64,000 nucleotides of DNA from Pseudomonadota bacterium (GCA_023438245.1 JAEXRD010000091.1:5995-69994), one strand, 5' to 3'. Shown: positions 1 through 9,421, counted from the first letter of the stretch. Numbers and translations: made by a program. The notes: generated by a model not told the origin, from the sequence alone.

Positions 1-416
1 TGCTGCCCCTTCTGCTTTGGGGCTGCGCCCTGCCGCAGATCGTCATCCACGACGACCCGCTCTCGGCCCGGGAGCACATGAAGCTGGGCATGGCCTACGA
101 GGCCAAGGGCGAGGCCGCGCGGGCCGAGGGCGAGTACCGCCTGGCCGCCCGGCACGAGCCCCTGGCCCGGCTGTACCTGGGCAACCTGCTGTACGGCCAG
201 GGCAGGCCCGACGACGCCGAAGGCGAGTACCGCACGGCGCTGAAGGCCCTGCCGGACAACCCGGAGGCGCTGAACAACCTGGCCTGGCTGCTGCACGAAC
301 GCGGGAAGAACACGGACGAGGCCGAGGCCCTGGCCGTCCGCGCCGTTGAACTGGCTCCGGCCCGGCCCGCCTTCCTGGACACGCTCCGGGCCATCCGCGC
401 CGCGCGCGGCAGGTAG
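1..416 (+). CDS. TPR-repeat lipoprotein, 5' end cut by the window
   Basis: The open frame runs from the window edge (codons from position 3) to TAG at 414-416, so the start codon lies outside. The first visible residues end in a lipobox-like LLWGC, with Cys encoded at 24-26, suggesting signal peptidase II cleavage and attachment to a membrane. About 110 residues follow with TPR-like pairs of helices (HMKLGMAYEAKG, LARLYLGNLLYGQG, EALNNLAWLLHERG). TPR lipoproteins usually act as scaffolds for envelope complexes; the partner cannot be told here. The facing gene ends at 431, so the two converge across a 14-bp gap. Confidence 0.75.
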   Translation, partial: LPLLLWGCALPQIVIHDDPLSAREHMKLGMAYEAKGEAARAEGEYRLAARHEPLARLYLGNLLYGQGRPDDAEGEYRTALKALPDNPEALNNLAWLLHERGKNTDEAEALAVRAVELAPARPAFLDTLRAIRAARGR

Positions 417-430
417 GGGGCGGCTTTCGC

Positions 431-1660
431 CTAGCGCCCGTAGAGCGTGCTGATGCTGGGCACGATGTCCAGGTAGGCCAGCGGCTCCGCGCCCTCGTTG
501 CGAACCTGGAAGGCCAGGTTCGGCTCGATGTGCGCCGTGTCGCCGGGGCCCAGGTCCGTGGTGCGGCCCGTTTCCACAAGCCGCGCCCGGCCCGAGAGGA
601 CATGCAGCTGGTGCTCCCAGGGCGCGGCGCGCAGCGGCGTGTGGCCGCCGGGCGCAAGCTCCACGCGGCGGGTGCAGAACATGGGCGAGCGCTCCAGGTT
701 CTCGGCGGTCAGCCAGCTCAGGGTCATGCCGCTGGCCCCTTCCTCCTCGATGGCCAGCGCCGGGGCCGAGCCTGCGGGCCGCACCACGGCGAAGGCCTTC
801 TCGGCGTGCCAGCGGGCGATGCGCTCGCGGTTCTCCTCGTCCTCGCGGCGCATCTCCTCGTCCAGCTCGATGGGGAAGAGCGGCCCTTCCTGCACGATGC
901 CCGCCAGCAGTTCCTCCTCGGACAGCGGGGCCGGGTTGGGCGCGCTGGGCGCAAGCGGGCAGAGCAGGATCAGCTTGGTCTTCTTGTTGGGCGCAAGGTT
1001 CTCGGTCATGGCCCGCACGTGCCTGCGGATGGCCGCGATGTCGCCCAGCACCTCCATGTGCTTGCTGGCGAACTGCGCCGTGGTGCTGAAGGGCCGCCCG
1101 CCCAGCAGGCGCTGGAAGTCCGCCAGGGTGAAGTAGCTCACGTCGCCGCGCTGCACGGGGTCCTTGGCGCGGAAGAACTGGGGGTGGGTCTGGCGGATGT
1201 ACAGCAGGAAGGAGCTTTTCTGCCGCTCGCTGCCGAAGAAGCTCTCGGTGGAGATGAGCAGGTTGTGGCGCGCCACGCGCAGCAGTTCGTCCACCACGCG
1301 CTGCGAGCCCTCGATGTGCTCGATGGTCTCGATGCAGACCACGGTGTCGAAGCTGCCGTCCGCGAAGGGGATGTCCAGGGCCGAGCCGCAGCAGGTCTTG
1401 AGGCCGTAGCGCCTGCGGGCCACGGAAAGGGCGTGCCCGTCCAGGTCCAGGGTGGTCACGTCGGCCCGCAGCAGCTTCTCCATCAGGTGCGAGTGGTAGC
1501 CGTCGGCCCCGCCCACGTTGAGCACCCGGCCCAGGGTGAGCCTGTTCAGAACCTTGAAGATGGAGAAGGTGCGCGCGTAGTGCGCCAGATGCAGCGGAAT
1601 GGTGTGCCGGAAGCCTTTCATGTAGCCGTAGATGGGGGCGTGCGCTCTTTCGTAGGGCAT
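431..1660 (-). CDS. SAM-dependent methyltransferase fused to a C-terminal cupin domain
   Basis: Product of 409 aa. Residues 46-57 (VLNVGGADGYHS) look like SAM motif I, TTLDLD is the acidic end of the second strand, and FDTVVCIETIEHIE matches motifs II/III of class I methyltransferases. The last ~95 residues form a cupin (WEHQLHVLSGRARL, then LGPGDTAHIEPN). The open frame extends upstream to 2155, but that part overlaps an acetyltransferase gene; ATG at 1660 has an AGGGAG site just upstream and fits the first conserved residues. The substrate is unknown. A cupin here could bind a metal, sense a small molecule or act on the same substrate. Confidence 0.8.
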   Translation of the reverse strand: MPYERAHAPIYGYMKGFRHTIPLHLAHYARTFSIFKVLNRLTLGRVLNVGGADGYHSHLMEKLLRADVTTLDLDGHALSVARRRYGLKTCCGSALDIPFADGSFDTVVCIETIEHIEGSQRVVDELLRVARHNLLISTESFFGSERQKSSFLLYIRQTHPQFFRAKDPVQRGDVSYFTLADFQRLLGGRPFSTTAQFASKHMEVLGDIAAIRRHVRAMTENLAPNKKTKLILLCPLAPSAPNPAPLSEEELLAGIVQEGPLFPIELDEEMRREDEENRERIARWHAEKAFAVVRPAGSAPALAIEEEGASGMTLSWLTAENLERSPMFCTRRVELAPGGHTPLRAAPWEHQLHVLSGRARLVETGRTTDLGPGDTAHIEPNLAFQVRNEGAEPLAYLDIVPSISTLYGR

Positions 1661-1713
1661 CCGGTGCTCCCTGTGGCGCGGGCCCGTGCCGGCCGCACCA
1701 CGGCTTGGTGCGG

Positions 1714-2160
1714 TCAGGGCTCGTACGGCCGCAGAATCTCCATGAACACCGCCGGGTTGCTCACCGGCTCGAAACCGTAGCGGCTGTACAGCCCGTGGGC
1801 CGTGGAGGTGGCCAGCAGCCAGCGCCGCAGCCCCTGCAGGGCCGGGTGCTCCAGCACGCGCTGAACCATCCACTTGCCCAGCCCCCGGCCCCGGTGCGCG
1901 TCCAGCACGAACACGTCCGCCAGGTAGGCGAAGGTGGCGCGGTCGGTGATGGCCCGGCAGAATCCGGCCTGCCCGCCGCCCTGGTCCTGCGGGGCCAGCA
2001 GCGTGAAGCACAGGGAGTTCGCCAGGGAGCGCGCCACCACATCGCGCGGGATGCCCCGCGCCCAGTACGACTCCCGGCTGAGCCAGCCGTGCACCGTGTC
2101 CAGGTCGGCCAGGGCCGGGTCGTCGGACAGGGTGTAGCCGTCTTCCCTGCGCCACTCCAC
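1714..2160 (-). CDS. GNAT-family N-acetyltransferase
   Basis: Product of 148 aa, a usual length for a single GNAT domain. The acetyl-CoA pyrophosphate loop is seen as HRGRGLGKWM (R/Q-x-x-G-x-G/A), preceded by the strand YLADVFVLDAHR and followed by YSRYGFEPV, the typical C-terminal strand. GNAT enzymes move an acetyl group from acetyl-CoA to an amine; the acceptor cannot be told from sequence. It lies 10 bp after hemL on the same strand and may be read from the hemL promoter. Related proteins are often annotated only as GNAT family. Confidence 0.85.
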   Translation of the reverse strand: MEWRREDGYTLSDDPALADLDTVHGWLSRESYWARGIPRDVVARSLANSLCFTLLAPQDQGGGQAGFCRAITDRATFAYLADVFVLDAHRGRGLGKWMVQRVLEHPALQGLRRWLLATSTAHGLYSRYGFEPVSNPAVFMEILRPYEP

Positions 2161-2170
2161 GGGGGGCCTC

Positions 2171-3442
2171 CTAGAGGTTGACGTTGCGGGCGGCCTCCAG
2201 CGTGGCCTCCAGGTCCGCGTCGGTGTGCGCGAAGGAAGTGAACGCGCACTCGAAGCCCGAGGGCGCGAGGTTCACGCCCGCGGCGCGCATCTGGCGGTAG
2301 AACTCGCCGTAGGTGGCGCTGTTGCCGGTCTTGGCGGTCTCATAGTCCGTCACCGGGGTGGCGGTGAAGAACAGGGTGAACATGCTGGCCACGTGGTTCA
2401 GCGTGATGGCCTGGCCCTTGGCGCGCAGGATGTCCGCCAGCTCATTGGCGAATTTCTTGGTGCGGGCCTCCAGGGCGGCGTAGTCGCTCTGCATCAGTCC
2501 GCGCAGGGTGGCGATGCCCGCGGCCATGGCCACCGGGTTTCCGGAGAGGGTTCCGGCCTGGTACACCGGCCCGCAGGGCGCGATCTTCTGCATGATGTCG
2601 CGCCGGCCGCCGTAGCAGCCCACGGGGAAGCCGCCGCCGATGATCTTGCCCAGGGTGGTCAGGTCCGGGCGCACGCCGTAGCGCTCCTGCGCGCCGCCCA
2701 GGGCCACGCGGAAGCCGGTGATGACCTCGTCGAAGATGAGCAGCGCGCCGTTCTTGGTGCAGATCTCGCGCAGGCCCTCCAGGAAGCCGGGCTTAGGCTC
2801 GATGAGGCCCACGTTGCCCGCCACGGGCTCGATGATGACGCAGGCGATGTCGCTGCCGTGGGCCGCGAACTGGGCCTCCACGGCCTTCAGGTCGTTGTAG
2901 GGGGCCAGCAGGGTCAGATTCGCGATGGCGTCCGGAACGCCCGGGGTGCCGGGGATGCACAGGGTGGCCACGCCGCTGCCCGCCGCCACCAGGAAGCCGT
3001 CGCTGTGGCCGTGGTAGCAGCCGTCGAACTTGAGCACCTTGGCCCGGCCGGTGTAGCCGCGCGCCAGGCGCACCGCGCTCATGGTGGCCTCGGTTCCGCT
3101 GCTCACCATGCGCACCATCTCCATGCCGGGCATGATGGAGCGGATCAGCTCGCCCAGCTCCACCTCCGCCGGGCAGGGTGCGCCGAAGCTGGCGCCCTTG
3201 TCCATGGCGGCCAGGGCGGCGTCGCGCACGGCCTTGTCCGCGTGGCCCAGCAGCATGGGGCCCCAGCTCATGACATAGTCGATGAGTTCCTGGCCGTCCA
3301 CGGTCCACATGCGGCTGCCCGCGGCGCGGTCGATGAACACCGGCTCGCAGCCCACGCTCTTGCAGGCGCGCACGGGGCTGTTGACGCCGCCGGGCAGGAT
3401 GTTGGACGCACGCTGGAACAGGGCTTCGGATTTGCAGGACAT
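2171..3442 (-). CDS. hemL: Glutamate-1-semialdehyde 2,1-aminomutase
   Basis: Product of 423 aa, the family length. It converts glutamate-1-semialdehyde to 5-aminolevulinate in the C5 route of tetrapyrrole synthesis. The PLP-binding lysine is K266 in [13 protein letters not shown]. Other family signatures are GGVNSPVRA near residue 20, [16 protein letters not shown] near 115-128 and the cofactor aspartate in [12 protein letters not shown] near 238. Start ATG at 3442 has a GAGGGAG site. The next gene upstream on the same strand (3496-3987) is a siroheme decarboxylase subunit, so both likely serve haem synthesis from uroporphyrinogen via sirohaem. Confidence 0.96.
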   Translation of the reverse strand: MSCKSEALFQRASNILPGGVNSPVRACKSVGCEPVFIDRAAGSRMWTVDGQELIDYVMSWGPMLLGHADKAVRDAALAAMDKGASFGAPCPAEVELGELIRSIMPGMEMVRMVSSGTEATMSAVRLARGYTGRAKVLKFDGCYHGHSDGFLVAAGSGVATLCIPGTPGVPDAIANLTLLAPYNDLKAVEAQFAAHGSDIACVIIEPVAGNVGLIEPKPGFLEGLREICTKNGALLIFDEVITGFRVALGGAQERYGVRPDLTTLGKIIGGGFPVGCYGGRRDIMQKIAPCGPVYQAGTLSGNPVAMAAGIATLRGLMQSDYAALEARTKKFANELADILRAKGQAITLNHVASMFTLFFTATPVTDYETAKTGNSATYGEFYRQMRAAGVNLAPSGFECAFTSFAHTDADLEATLEAARNVNL

Positions 3443-3495
3443 ATTCGGCTCCCTCGGTGATTAATTAAGGAGTGGATTTTGATGTTGGTGCGGGG

Positions 3496-3987
3496 CTAAA
3501 AATAGCGCATGGAGGTCTTCTTCAGCTCGCGCACGCTCTGAAGAATCTGGAAGTCGGTAACGCCCGTGGCCGCCGAGATGGCCTTGACCACCTCCATGCA
3601 GTCGCCCGGGGCCTTGCCGTGTATCATGGTGTACAGATTGTACTTCCACTGCGGGTAGGTGCGGCGGATGTAGCAGTGGCTGATCTCCGGGCGGTCGGCC
3701 ATGATCTTGCCCACGCGCTGGGCCTCGTCCGGGTCGTCTACGCGCCAGCTGACCATGGCGTTGTGGCCGTAGCCCGCCTTCTGGTGGCGCAGGGTGGCCC
3801 CGAAGCGGCGGATGACGCCATCGCCCTTCAGCCGGGAGAGCAGCTCCAGCACCTCGGCCTCGGTGCAGCCCGCCTGGGCCGCGATGTCCGCGAACGGGGT
3901 GGGGCTGTCGGGCAGGTCGGTTCCGGCCAGCGCCAGGATGCGCTTTTCGGTGTCCGTGAAGGTGGGCGCGGGCTTCTTGTGGCTCAT
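3496..3987 (-). CDS. Siroheme decarboxylase subunit (AhbA/AhbB family, Lrp/AsnC-like)
   Basis: Product of 163 aa with an N-terminal winged-helix part and a C-terminal ferredoxin-like part. RRFGATLRHQKAGYGHNAM and ISHCYIRRTYPQWKYNLYTM match the AhbA/AhbB/NirDLGH family, which decarboxylates sirohaem to didecarboxysirohaem in the alternative haem pathway of sulfate reducers and archaea. The enzyme is normally an AhbA-AhbB pair; I cannot say firmly which subunit this is, and the partner is not in the window. It was long labelled an AsnC-type regulator, which remains possible but less likely next to hemL. Confidence 0.85.
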   Translation of the reverse strand: MSHKKPAPTFTDTEKRILALAGTDLPDSPTPFADIAAQAGCTEAEVLELLSRLKGDGVIRRFGATLRHQKAGYGHNAMVSWRVDDPDEAQRVGKIMADRPEISHCYIRRTYPQWKYNLYTMIHGKAPGDCMEVVKAISAATGVTDFQILQSVRELKKTSMRYF

Positions 3988-4078
3988 GTGCGGCTCTCGC
4001 TTGGCTTTTGTGGTGTCATCGGGACGCGCCTACATACCCGAGGCCGCGCCCGCTGGCAACCGATGGGCTTCAGGACGG

Positions 4079-4143
4079 ACGATCCCGTCCGCCACTCCCG
4101 GCCACCACTCCCGCCCGCCACTTCCGACCGATAATCCCGACCG
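4079..4143. repeat. Five degenerate 13-bp tandem repeats
   Basis: Five consecutive 13-bp units fill 4079-4143: ACGATCCCGTCCG, CCACTCCCGGCCA, CCACTCCCGCCCG, CCACTTCCGACCG and ATAATCCCGACCG. The shared core is TCCCG. They lie in the divergent gap between the siroheme decarboxylase gene and gpsA, about 110 bp before the gpsA start. They could bind a regulator or be neutral slippage. Confidence 0.6.
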
Positions 4144-4254
4144 CAAGCGCGGGGCTTGCCTCCACCACGGGCTGCGGGTATGAAGGGCCACACCCGGCGC
4201 CGCCCCTGAACTTCGGGGCAGGGCCGGGCAACGATTTCCAAGGAGCATTCACGC

Positions 4255-5247
4255 ATGAAAGTCGCCGTTCTCGGCGCGGGGGCCTGGGGTACCACCCTGG
4301 CCGACCTGCTGGCCCGCAAGGGCGTTTCCACCACCCTCTGGGTCCGCGAGCCGGAGCTGCTGGCCGAAATGAAGGAGACCGGGCGCAACACCTGGTTTTT
4401 GCCCAAGTACGACCTGTGCAAGGACCTGGCCCTGCACGCCAACCCGGCGCGCGCCCTGGCCGGGGCGCAGGTGTTCCTGCTGGTGGTGCCCAGCCAGTTC
4501 CTGCGCTCCACCCTGGAGAGCTTCCGCGACATCCTGCCCAAGAAGCCCATCGTGGTCTGCGCCAGCAAGGGCATCGAGAACGGCACGCTGGCCCCCATGA
4601 GCACCGTGGTGATGGAGGCGCTGGAGGCGCTGAAGCCGCGCTACGCCGTGCTCTCCGGCCCCAGCTTCGCCGACGAGGTGATGCGTGATTTGCCCACCAC
4701 CGTGAGCCTGGGCTGCGAGGACAAGAAGCTGGGCAAGCAGCTCCAGGAGCTGTTTTCCACCGAGACCTTCCGCGTGTACACCAACGAGGACTACCGGGGC
4801 GTGGAGCTGGGCGGCGCGCTCAAGAACGTCAGGGCCATCGCCGCGGGCATGGCCGACGGCCTGGGCTTCGGCCACGATGCGCGGGCCGCGCTCATCACGC
4901 GCGGGCTAGCCGAAATGAGCCGCCTGGGCAAGGTCATGGGCGCCAAGCCCAAGACCTTCATGGGCCTCTCCGGCATGGGCGACCTGGTGCTGACCTGCAC
5001 GGGAGACCTCAGCCGCAACCGCCAGGTGGGCATGAAGCTGGGCCAGGGCCGCAAGCTCAAGGACATCCTGGCCGAGACCAAGACCGTGGCCGAGGGCGTG
5101 CGCACCACCGAGTCCGTGTATATGCTGGCCCGCCAGCACGGGGTGGAGCTGCCGCTCACCGAGCAGGTCTACAGGATTTTGTATGAAGACAAAGACCCGG
5201 CCCAGGCCGTGCGCGATCTGATGACGCGGGAGCTGAAGGGCGAGTAG
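4255..5247 (+). CDS. gpsA: Glycerol-3-phosphate dehydrogenase [NAD(P)+]
   Basis: Product of 330 aa, the normal length. It reduces dihydroxyacetone phosphate to sn-glycerol-3-phosphate for phospholipid synthesis in the cytoplasm. The N-terminus has the Rossmann motif GAGAWGTTLA at 7-16; LSGPSFADEV, GGALKNVRAIAAG (catalytic lysine) and GLSGMGDLVLTCTG are family signatures. A clear AAGGAG site precedes ATG 4255. Transcription probably starts in the divergent gap that carries the 13-bp repeats. Confidence 0.96.
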   Translation: MKVAVLGAGAWGTTLADLLARKGVSTTLWVREPELLAEMKETGRNTWFLPKYDLCKDLALHANPARALAGAQVFLLVVPSQFLRSTLESFRDILPKKPIVVCASKGIENGTLAPMSTVVMEALEALKPRYAVLSGPSFADEVMRDLPTTVSLGCEDKKLGKQLQELFSTETFRVYTNEDYRGVELGGALKNVRAIAAGMADGLGFGHDARAALITRGLAEMSRLGKVMGAKPKTFMGLSGMGDLVLTCTGDLSRNRQVGMKLGQGRKLKDILAETKTVAEGVRTTESVYMLARQHGVELPLTEQVYRILYEDKDPAQAVRDLMTRELKGE

Positions 5248-5257
5248 GCGAGAGTGT

Positions 5258-5740
5258 TTATTTTAGATTAGCCGCTCTGTTTTTGGAAAGATCGGCTAAT
5301 CTTATAACAAAATTATGTAGTGCATCGACTGTAAATGCACCACCCCACTCGAATACTTCCTCCTGCTTCCCCTTGCGCATCTTCTTCCAACGGTTTTCGA
5401 TTTGAATTTCGACGATAGCCTTATTTTTCGAATGGAATTGAATATTCCAATGGGCAATTCCATGTCGCATTTGGCGCACAAGTTGTAACAATGTTGACAC
5501 CTTCGCATTACCACCAGTCCTTCTTGGGAGAATCCACCCGTCCTTTTCTAGTCTTTGCAGGGTGTCACTGCCGCGGATCAACTCCTTTTCTTTTGGAAGA
5601 ACAATTAACCCAAGTAACGAATTTATTAGTTGGGTGACCTCAAAGGCTTTTGAATTGTCTGATTTAGCGAGACCTTGAATCGTTCTTAGATTTTCTTCAG
5701 TTCTATAGATAAAGTCATAGTATACGTTGATGAATTCCAT
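5258..5740 (-). CDS. HEPN-domain protein (pEK499_p136-like), AT-rich
   Basis: Product of 160 aa, strikingly AT-rich against its GC-rich neighbours, which suggests recent transfer. R92-HGIA-H97 within VRQMRHGIAHWN fits the R-x4-6-H signature of HEPN RNases, and the overall layout resembles the pEK499_p136 HEPN family. HEPN proteins often act as toxins or RNases in defence. No antitoxin-like partner gene (MNT or other) is adjacent. A GGAGG site lies 4 nt before the ATG. Its 3' end contains a 10-bp inverted repeat (5265-5274 with 5293-5302) that could help end transcription of the converging gpsA. Confidence 0.6.
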   Translation of the reverse strand: MEFINVYYDFIYRTEENLRTIQGLAKSDNSKAFEVTQLINSLLGLIVLPKEKELIRGSDTLQRLEKDGWILPRRTGGNAKVSTLLQLVRQMRHGIAHWNIQFHSKNKAIVEIQIENRWKKMRKGKQEEVFEWGGAFTVDALHNFVIRLADLSKNRAANLK

Positions 5741-5820
5741 GTAGCCTCCATATGAACAAGTTTCTTCATGAAAAATTAGCCTTAAGGCGATAATATCAGT
5801 TTTGCGATTCGGGGCGCAAC

Positions 5821-5860
5821 AAAAAAGCGGAGGAGCCCTTTCGGACTCCCCCGCTTCATT
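5821..5860 (-). terminator. Intrinsic terminator after pheT
   Basis: Read on the minus strand, a GC-rich stem (AAGCGGGGGAGTCC / GGGCTCCTCCGCTT, one bulge) is followed by six T. It starts about 20 bp after the pheT stop codon and ends the translation-factor operon. Confidence 0.85.
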
Positions 5861-5880
5861 TTGTCATCTCTCCCTGATTC

Positions 5881-8283
5881 TTAAATCCGCACAGGCAGCT
5901 TCTGCGGCAGGCCGGAGAGCACCTTGCCGTGCTCCTTGTCCACTTCCTTGTCCACCAGAGTGCGCTCGGCGTGGCGGTAGGTCAGGCGGAAGGTCAGGTT
6001 GCGCTCGTCGCTGCCCTCGGGCGTGTACACCGCCACCAGCGCCAGGCTTTCCAGCAGCTTGGGCTTGATCTCGCGGATGGCCGCTTCGATCTGCTCCCCC
6101 TTCAGCGTGGCCGGGCAGATGACCGTGACGTCGCGCCGCACGGGCGGGAACACCGGCAGCTTGCGGAAGCTGGGTTTTGTCGCAGCACTGAGGCTGCGAA
6201 GCAGATCGGCGTCCAGGTCCGCCAGCCACACGTCCTTGCGGGCGTGGTAGGCATCGGCGATCTTGGGCTGCACCCGGCCGATGCGGCCGAGCAGGGCATC
6301 CCCGCGCTGCACGCGCACGCAGGGCTCCAGGTAGGGGTGGCCTTCTTCGAGGACATACTGGGCGGTGCCGAGGCGATAGTGGGTCAGCAGGTTCTCCACC
6401 AGGCCCTTCACGTCCAGGTAGTCGCCCTCGCCAGCCTCCCAGGGCCAGTCCTGCGCGTGGCGCGCGCCGTGCACCAGGATGCCCAGGCGCGAGTTCTCGC
6501 GGGCGGTGGTGTCGCTGGCGGGGTCGGAAACAAAGGCCTTGGCCACCTCGAACAGGCGCAGGCTCGCGTTGCCCTGGGCCAGGTTGTGGCGCACGTTGTT
6601 CAGCAGGCCCGGCGCGATCTGGGTGCGCAGCACGTTCTGGTCTTCGCTCAGCGGGTTGGCGATGGCGATACGGCCCTCGGCGGGCAGGTTCAGGCGGTCC
6701 AGGTCGTCCGTGCCCACGAAGCTGTAGTTCACGGCCTCGCGCAGGCCGCTGGCCACGCCCCAGGCCTTGAGGTTCTGGATGAACCCGAACTCGGTGTCGC
6801 GCATCTGCACGCTTTCGAGCGATTTCGCCACCTTGGGCAGCACGGCGGGGATGCGGTCCAGGCCATGCACGCGGCCGCACTCCTCGAACAGGTCCACCTC
6901 GCGCTCCAGGTCCAGCCGGTGCGAGGGCGAGGTCACGCTCCACTTGGAAGCGTCGGCGTCGTTGACCTCGCAGCCCAGGCCGGTGAGCGTGGTCTTGCAG
7001 AACTCAGCAGAAAGCTCCAGGCCGAGCAGGGCGTTGCAGCGGTCCAGGCGGAAGCTGTGGGTGCGCGTGGCCCAGGGCTTGGGCTCGCCCACGGCGATGC
7101 CCTTGAGCACCTTGGCGCCGGACACCTCGGCCATGAGCTGCGCGGCGCGCTCCATGGCGAACAGCGAGGCCACCTGGTCCACGCCGCGCTCGAAACGGTA
7201 GGACGCCTCGCTGGGCAGGGCCAGGCGGCGGGCGGTCTTGCGGATGGTGCCGGGGCGGAAGATGGCGCATTCCAGCAGCACCTCGGTGGTGGCGTCGGTG
7301 ACGCTGGAATTGGCCCCGCCCATGACGCCCGCCAGCGCAACCGGGCGCTCCGCGTCCCAGATGAGCAGGTCGGAGGCGAGCAGCTTGCGCTCCTGGCCGT
7401 CCAGCGTGGTGATGGCCTGTCCGTCACTGGCAGGGGCGATGCGGATGACGTCGCCCTTCAGAAGATTGCGGTCGAAGGCGTGCAGGGGCTGGCCCAGTTC
7501 GAAGAGCACGTAGTTGGTCACGTCCACCACGTTGCTGATGGGCCGCTGGCCGATGGCCGTGAGGCGGTAGCGCATCCAGTCCGGGCTTTTGCCGATCTTG
7601 GCGCCGGAGAGCACGCGGGCGCGGTACACCGGGCAGAGCTCGCCGTCGGCGATGTCGATGCGCACCAGCTTCTCGGCGTCGCCCGCGGCGGCGTCCTCCA
7701 CGAGATTCAGCTTCGGCAGGGTCAGCGGCAGGCCGAAGCCCAGCGCGGTTTCCCGGGCGATGCCCAGCACGGACAGGCAGTCGGCGCGGTTGGGCGTGAT
7801 GGAGACCTCGATGACCTCGCGCTCCAGGTTCAGCACCTCGGTGATCTTCGCCCCGGGCTTGAAATCGGGGTTCAGCACCATGATGCCCGCGTGGTCCTCG
7901 GACAGGCCCAGCTCGCGCTCGGAGCAGATCATGCCGCGCGATTCCACGCCGCGCAGCTTGGCCTTCTTGATGGCCAGGCCGCCGGGCATGGTGGTGCCCA
8001 CCAGCGCCACGGGCACCTTCTGGCCCTGGGCGACGTTGGGCGCGCCGCAGACGATCTGGAGCAGCTCCGGCCCGCCCACGTCCACGCTGGTGACGGAGAG
8101 GTGGTCGCTTTCCGGGTGGGGGGCGCACTGGACGACATGGCCGACGACGATGTCGGCGATGCCCTCGAAGGGGTCGAGGATGGCTTCGACCTCCAGGCCC
8201 TGCATGGTGAGCCGGTCGGCCAAGTCCTGCACTGTGCCCTGGTAGGGCGTGAATTCGCGGAGCCACTGCAAGCTTACAAGCAT
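5881..8283 (-). CDS. pheT: Phenylalanyl-tRNA synthetase beta subunit
   Basis: Product of 800 aa, full length for bacterial PheT. It pairs with PheS to charge tRNA-Phe. The N-terminus shows the EMAP/tRNA-binding-like domain (residues ~40-150, IADIVVGHVVQCAPHPESD), followed by B3/B4 editing and B5 DNA-binding-like domains, and the C-terminus ends with the FDX-ACB anticodon-binding domain (FPPVRRDVTVICPATLKG). It is the last gene of the operon, 79 bp after pheS, and is followed by an intrinsic terminator. Confidence 0.97.
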   Translation of the reverse strand: MLVSLQWLREFTPYQGTVQDLADRLTMQGLEVEAILDPFEGIADIVVGHVVQCAPHPESDHLSVTSVDVGGPELLQIVCGAPNVAQGQKVPVALVGTTMPGGLAIKKAKLRGVESRGMICSERELGLSEDHAGIMVLNPDFKPGAKITEVLNLEREVIEVSITPNRADCLSVLGIARETALGFGLPLTLPKLNLVEDAAAGDAEKLVRIDIADGELCPVYRARVLSGAKIGKSPDWMRYRLTAIGQRPISNVVDVTNYVLFELGQPLHAFDRNLLKGDVIRIAPASDGQAITTLDGQERKLLASDLLIWDAERPVALAGVMGGANSSVTDATTEVLLECAIFRPGTIRKTARRLALPSEASYRFERGVDQVASLFAMERAAQLMAEVSGAKVLKGIAVGEPKPWATRTHSFRLDRCNALLGLELSAEFCKTTLTGLGCEVNDADASKWSVTSPSHRLDLEREVDLFEECGRVHGLDRIPAVLPKVAKSLESVQMRDTEFGFIQNLKAWGVASGLREAVNYSFVGTDDLDRLNLPAEGRIAIANPLSEDQNVLRTQIAPGLLNNVRHNLAQGNASLRLFEVAKAFVSDPASDTTARENSRLGILVHGARHAQDWPWEAGEGDYLDVKGLVENLLTHYRLGTAQYVLEEGHPYLEPCVRVQRGDALLGRIGRVQPKIADAYHARKDVWLADLDADLLRSLSAATKPSFRKLPVFPPVRRDVTVICPATLKGEQIEAAIREIKPKLLESLALVAVYTPEGSDERNLTFRLTYRHAERTLVDKEVDKEHGKVLSGLPQKLPVRI

Positions 8284-8362
8284 AACCGCCTCGCGGATGA
8301 GAAATGGTTCACGCGCGCCCCGTCCGCGTCACGATGGAGCGGGCGGGTGCGCGATGGAAGCT

Positions 8363-9412
8363 CTAGGCGAACTGTTCGAGGAAGCGCACGTCGTTTTCGA
8401 AGAACATGCGCAAATCGCCGATGCCGTACTTGAGCATGGCCACGCGCTCCACGCCCAGGCCGAAGGCGAAGCCGGTGACGGCCTCGGGATCGTAGCCCAC
8501 GGCCCGGAACACGTTGGGGTCCACCATGCCGCAGCCCAGGATCTCCACCCAGCCGGTCTTCTTGCACACGCGGCAGGGCTCGCCCTTGATGTGGCCCGCG
8601 CCGCCGCAGAGCATGCAGGAGATGTCGACCTCGGCGCTGGGCTCGGTGAAGGGGAAGAAGCTGGGGCGGAAGCGGACCTTCGTATCGGCGCTGAAGAGCT
8701 GGCGCACGAAGGCGGTGAGGGTGCCGCGCAGGTCGGCCATGCTCACGTTCTTGTCCACCAGCAGGCCCTCGATCTGGTGGAACATGGGCGTGTGGGTGAT
8801 GTCGGAGTCGCGGCGGTAGACCTTGCCCGGGGCGATGACGGCCACGGGGGGCTTGCGGCTCATCATGGTGCGCACCTGCAGGGGCGAGGTGTGCGTGCGC
8901 AGCAGGATGTTCTCGGAAACATAGAGGGTGTCCTGCATGTCGCGGGCGGGGTGGTCCGGCGGCATGTTCAGGGCCTCGAAATTGTACCAGTCGTTCTCCA
9001 CCTCGGGCCCGGCCACGACCTCGAAGCCCAGGCCGGTGAGCACCTCGACGATCTCCTGCATGGCCAGGGTGACGGGGTGCAGGCTGCCCTGGGCGGGGCG
9101 GCGGCCCGGAAGGCTGGGGTCGAACCCGGCCAGGGCGTCCTTGGCGCTGGCGGCCTCCAGCTCGGCTTGCCTGCCTTCGAGCATGGAGGAAAGCGCGTTC
9201 TTGACCTCGTTGGCCTTTCTGCCCGCGGCGGGCTTGTCCTCGGGACCCATCTGGGCCAGGGCGGACATGGCCTCGGCGAGCTTGCCTTTGCGGCCCAGGA
9301 ACTCGACGCGCAGGGATTCCAGGTCCTGGAAACTGCAAGCCTGACCCAGGCGCGCTTGGCACTCCTGGGTCAGGCCGTCGAGTCCTTCGATGAAGGACTG
9401 GATATTGCTCAC
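8363..9412 (-). CDS. pheS: Phenylalanyl-tRNA synthetase alpha subunit
   Basis: Product of 349 aa, normal length. It holds the class II catalytic core of the (alpha-beta)2 enzyme. An N-terminal coiled coil (residues ~5-85) is followed by the motifs [35 protein letters not shown] and [18 protein letters not shown], typical of Phe[19 protein letters not shown] is a four-Cys insertion seen in some PheS proteins. It starts 9 bp after rplT, so it is translated within the same operon. Confidence 0.97.
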   Translation of the reverse strand: MSNIQSFIEGLDGLTQECQARLGQACSFQDLESLRVEFLGRKGKLAEAMSALAQMGPEDKPAAGRKANEVKNALSSMLEGRQAELEAASAKDALAGFDPSLPGRRPAQGSLHPVTLAMQEIVEVLTGLGFEVVAGPEVENDWYNFEALNMPPDHPARDMQDTLYVSENILLRTHTSPLQVRTMMSRKPPVAVIAPGKVYRRDSDITHTPMFHQIEGLLVDKNVSMADLRGTLTAFVRQLFSADTKVRFRPSFFPFTEPSAEVDISCMLCGGAGHIKGEPCRVCKKTGWVEILGCGMVDPNVFRAVGYDPEAVTGFAFGLGVERVAMLKYGIGDLRMFFENDVRFLEQFA

Positions 9413-9421
9413 GTGTGTTCC

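Noticed and set aside
431..2155. A 574-codon frame that would extend the methyltransferase to 2155
   Set aside because: The upstream third overlaps the acetyltransferase gene in another frame and has shadow-like Gly/Ala/Arg composition; ATG 1660 has a ribosome site and the family start.
4160..4225. GCCCC/GGGGC hairpin before gpsA as a riboswitch
   Set aside because: A short single hairpin without any known riboswitch core; high GC makes such hairpins common.
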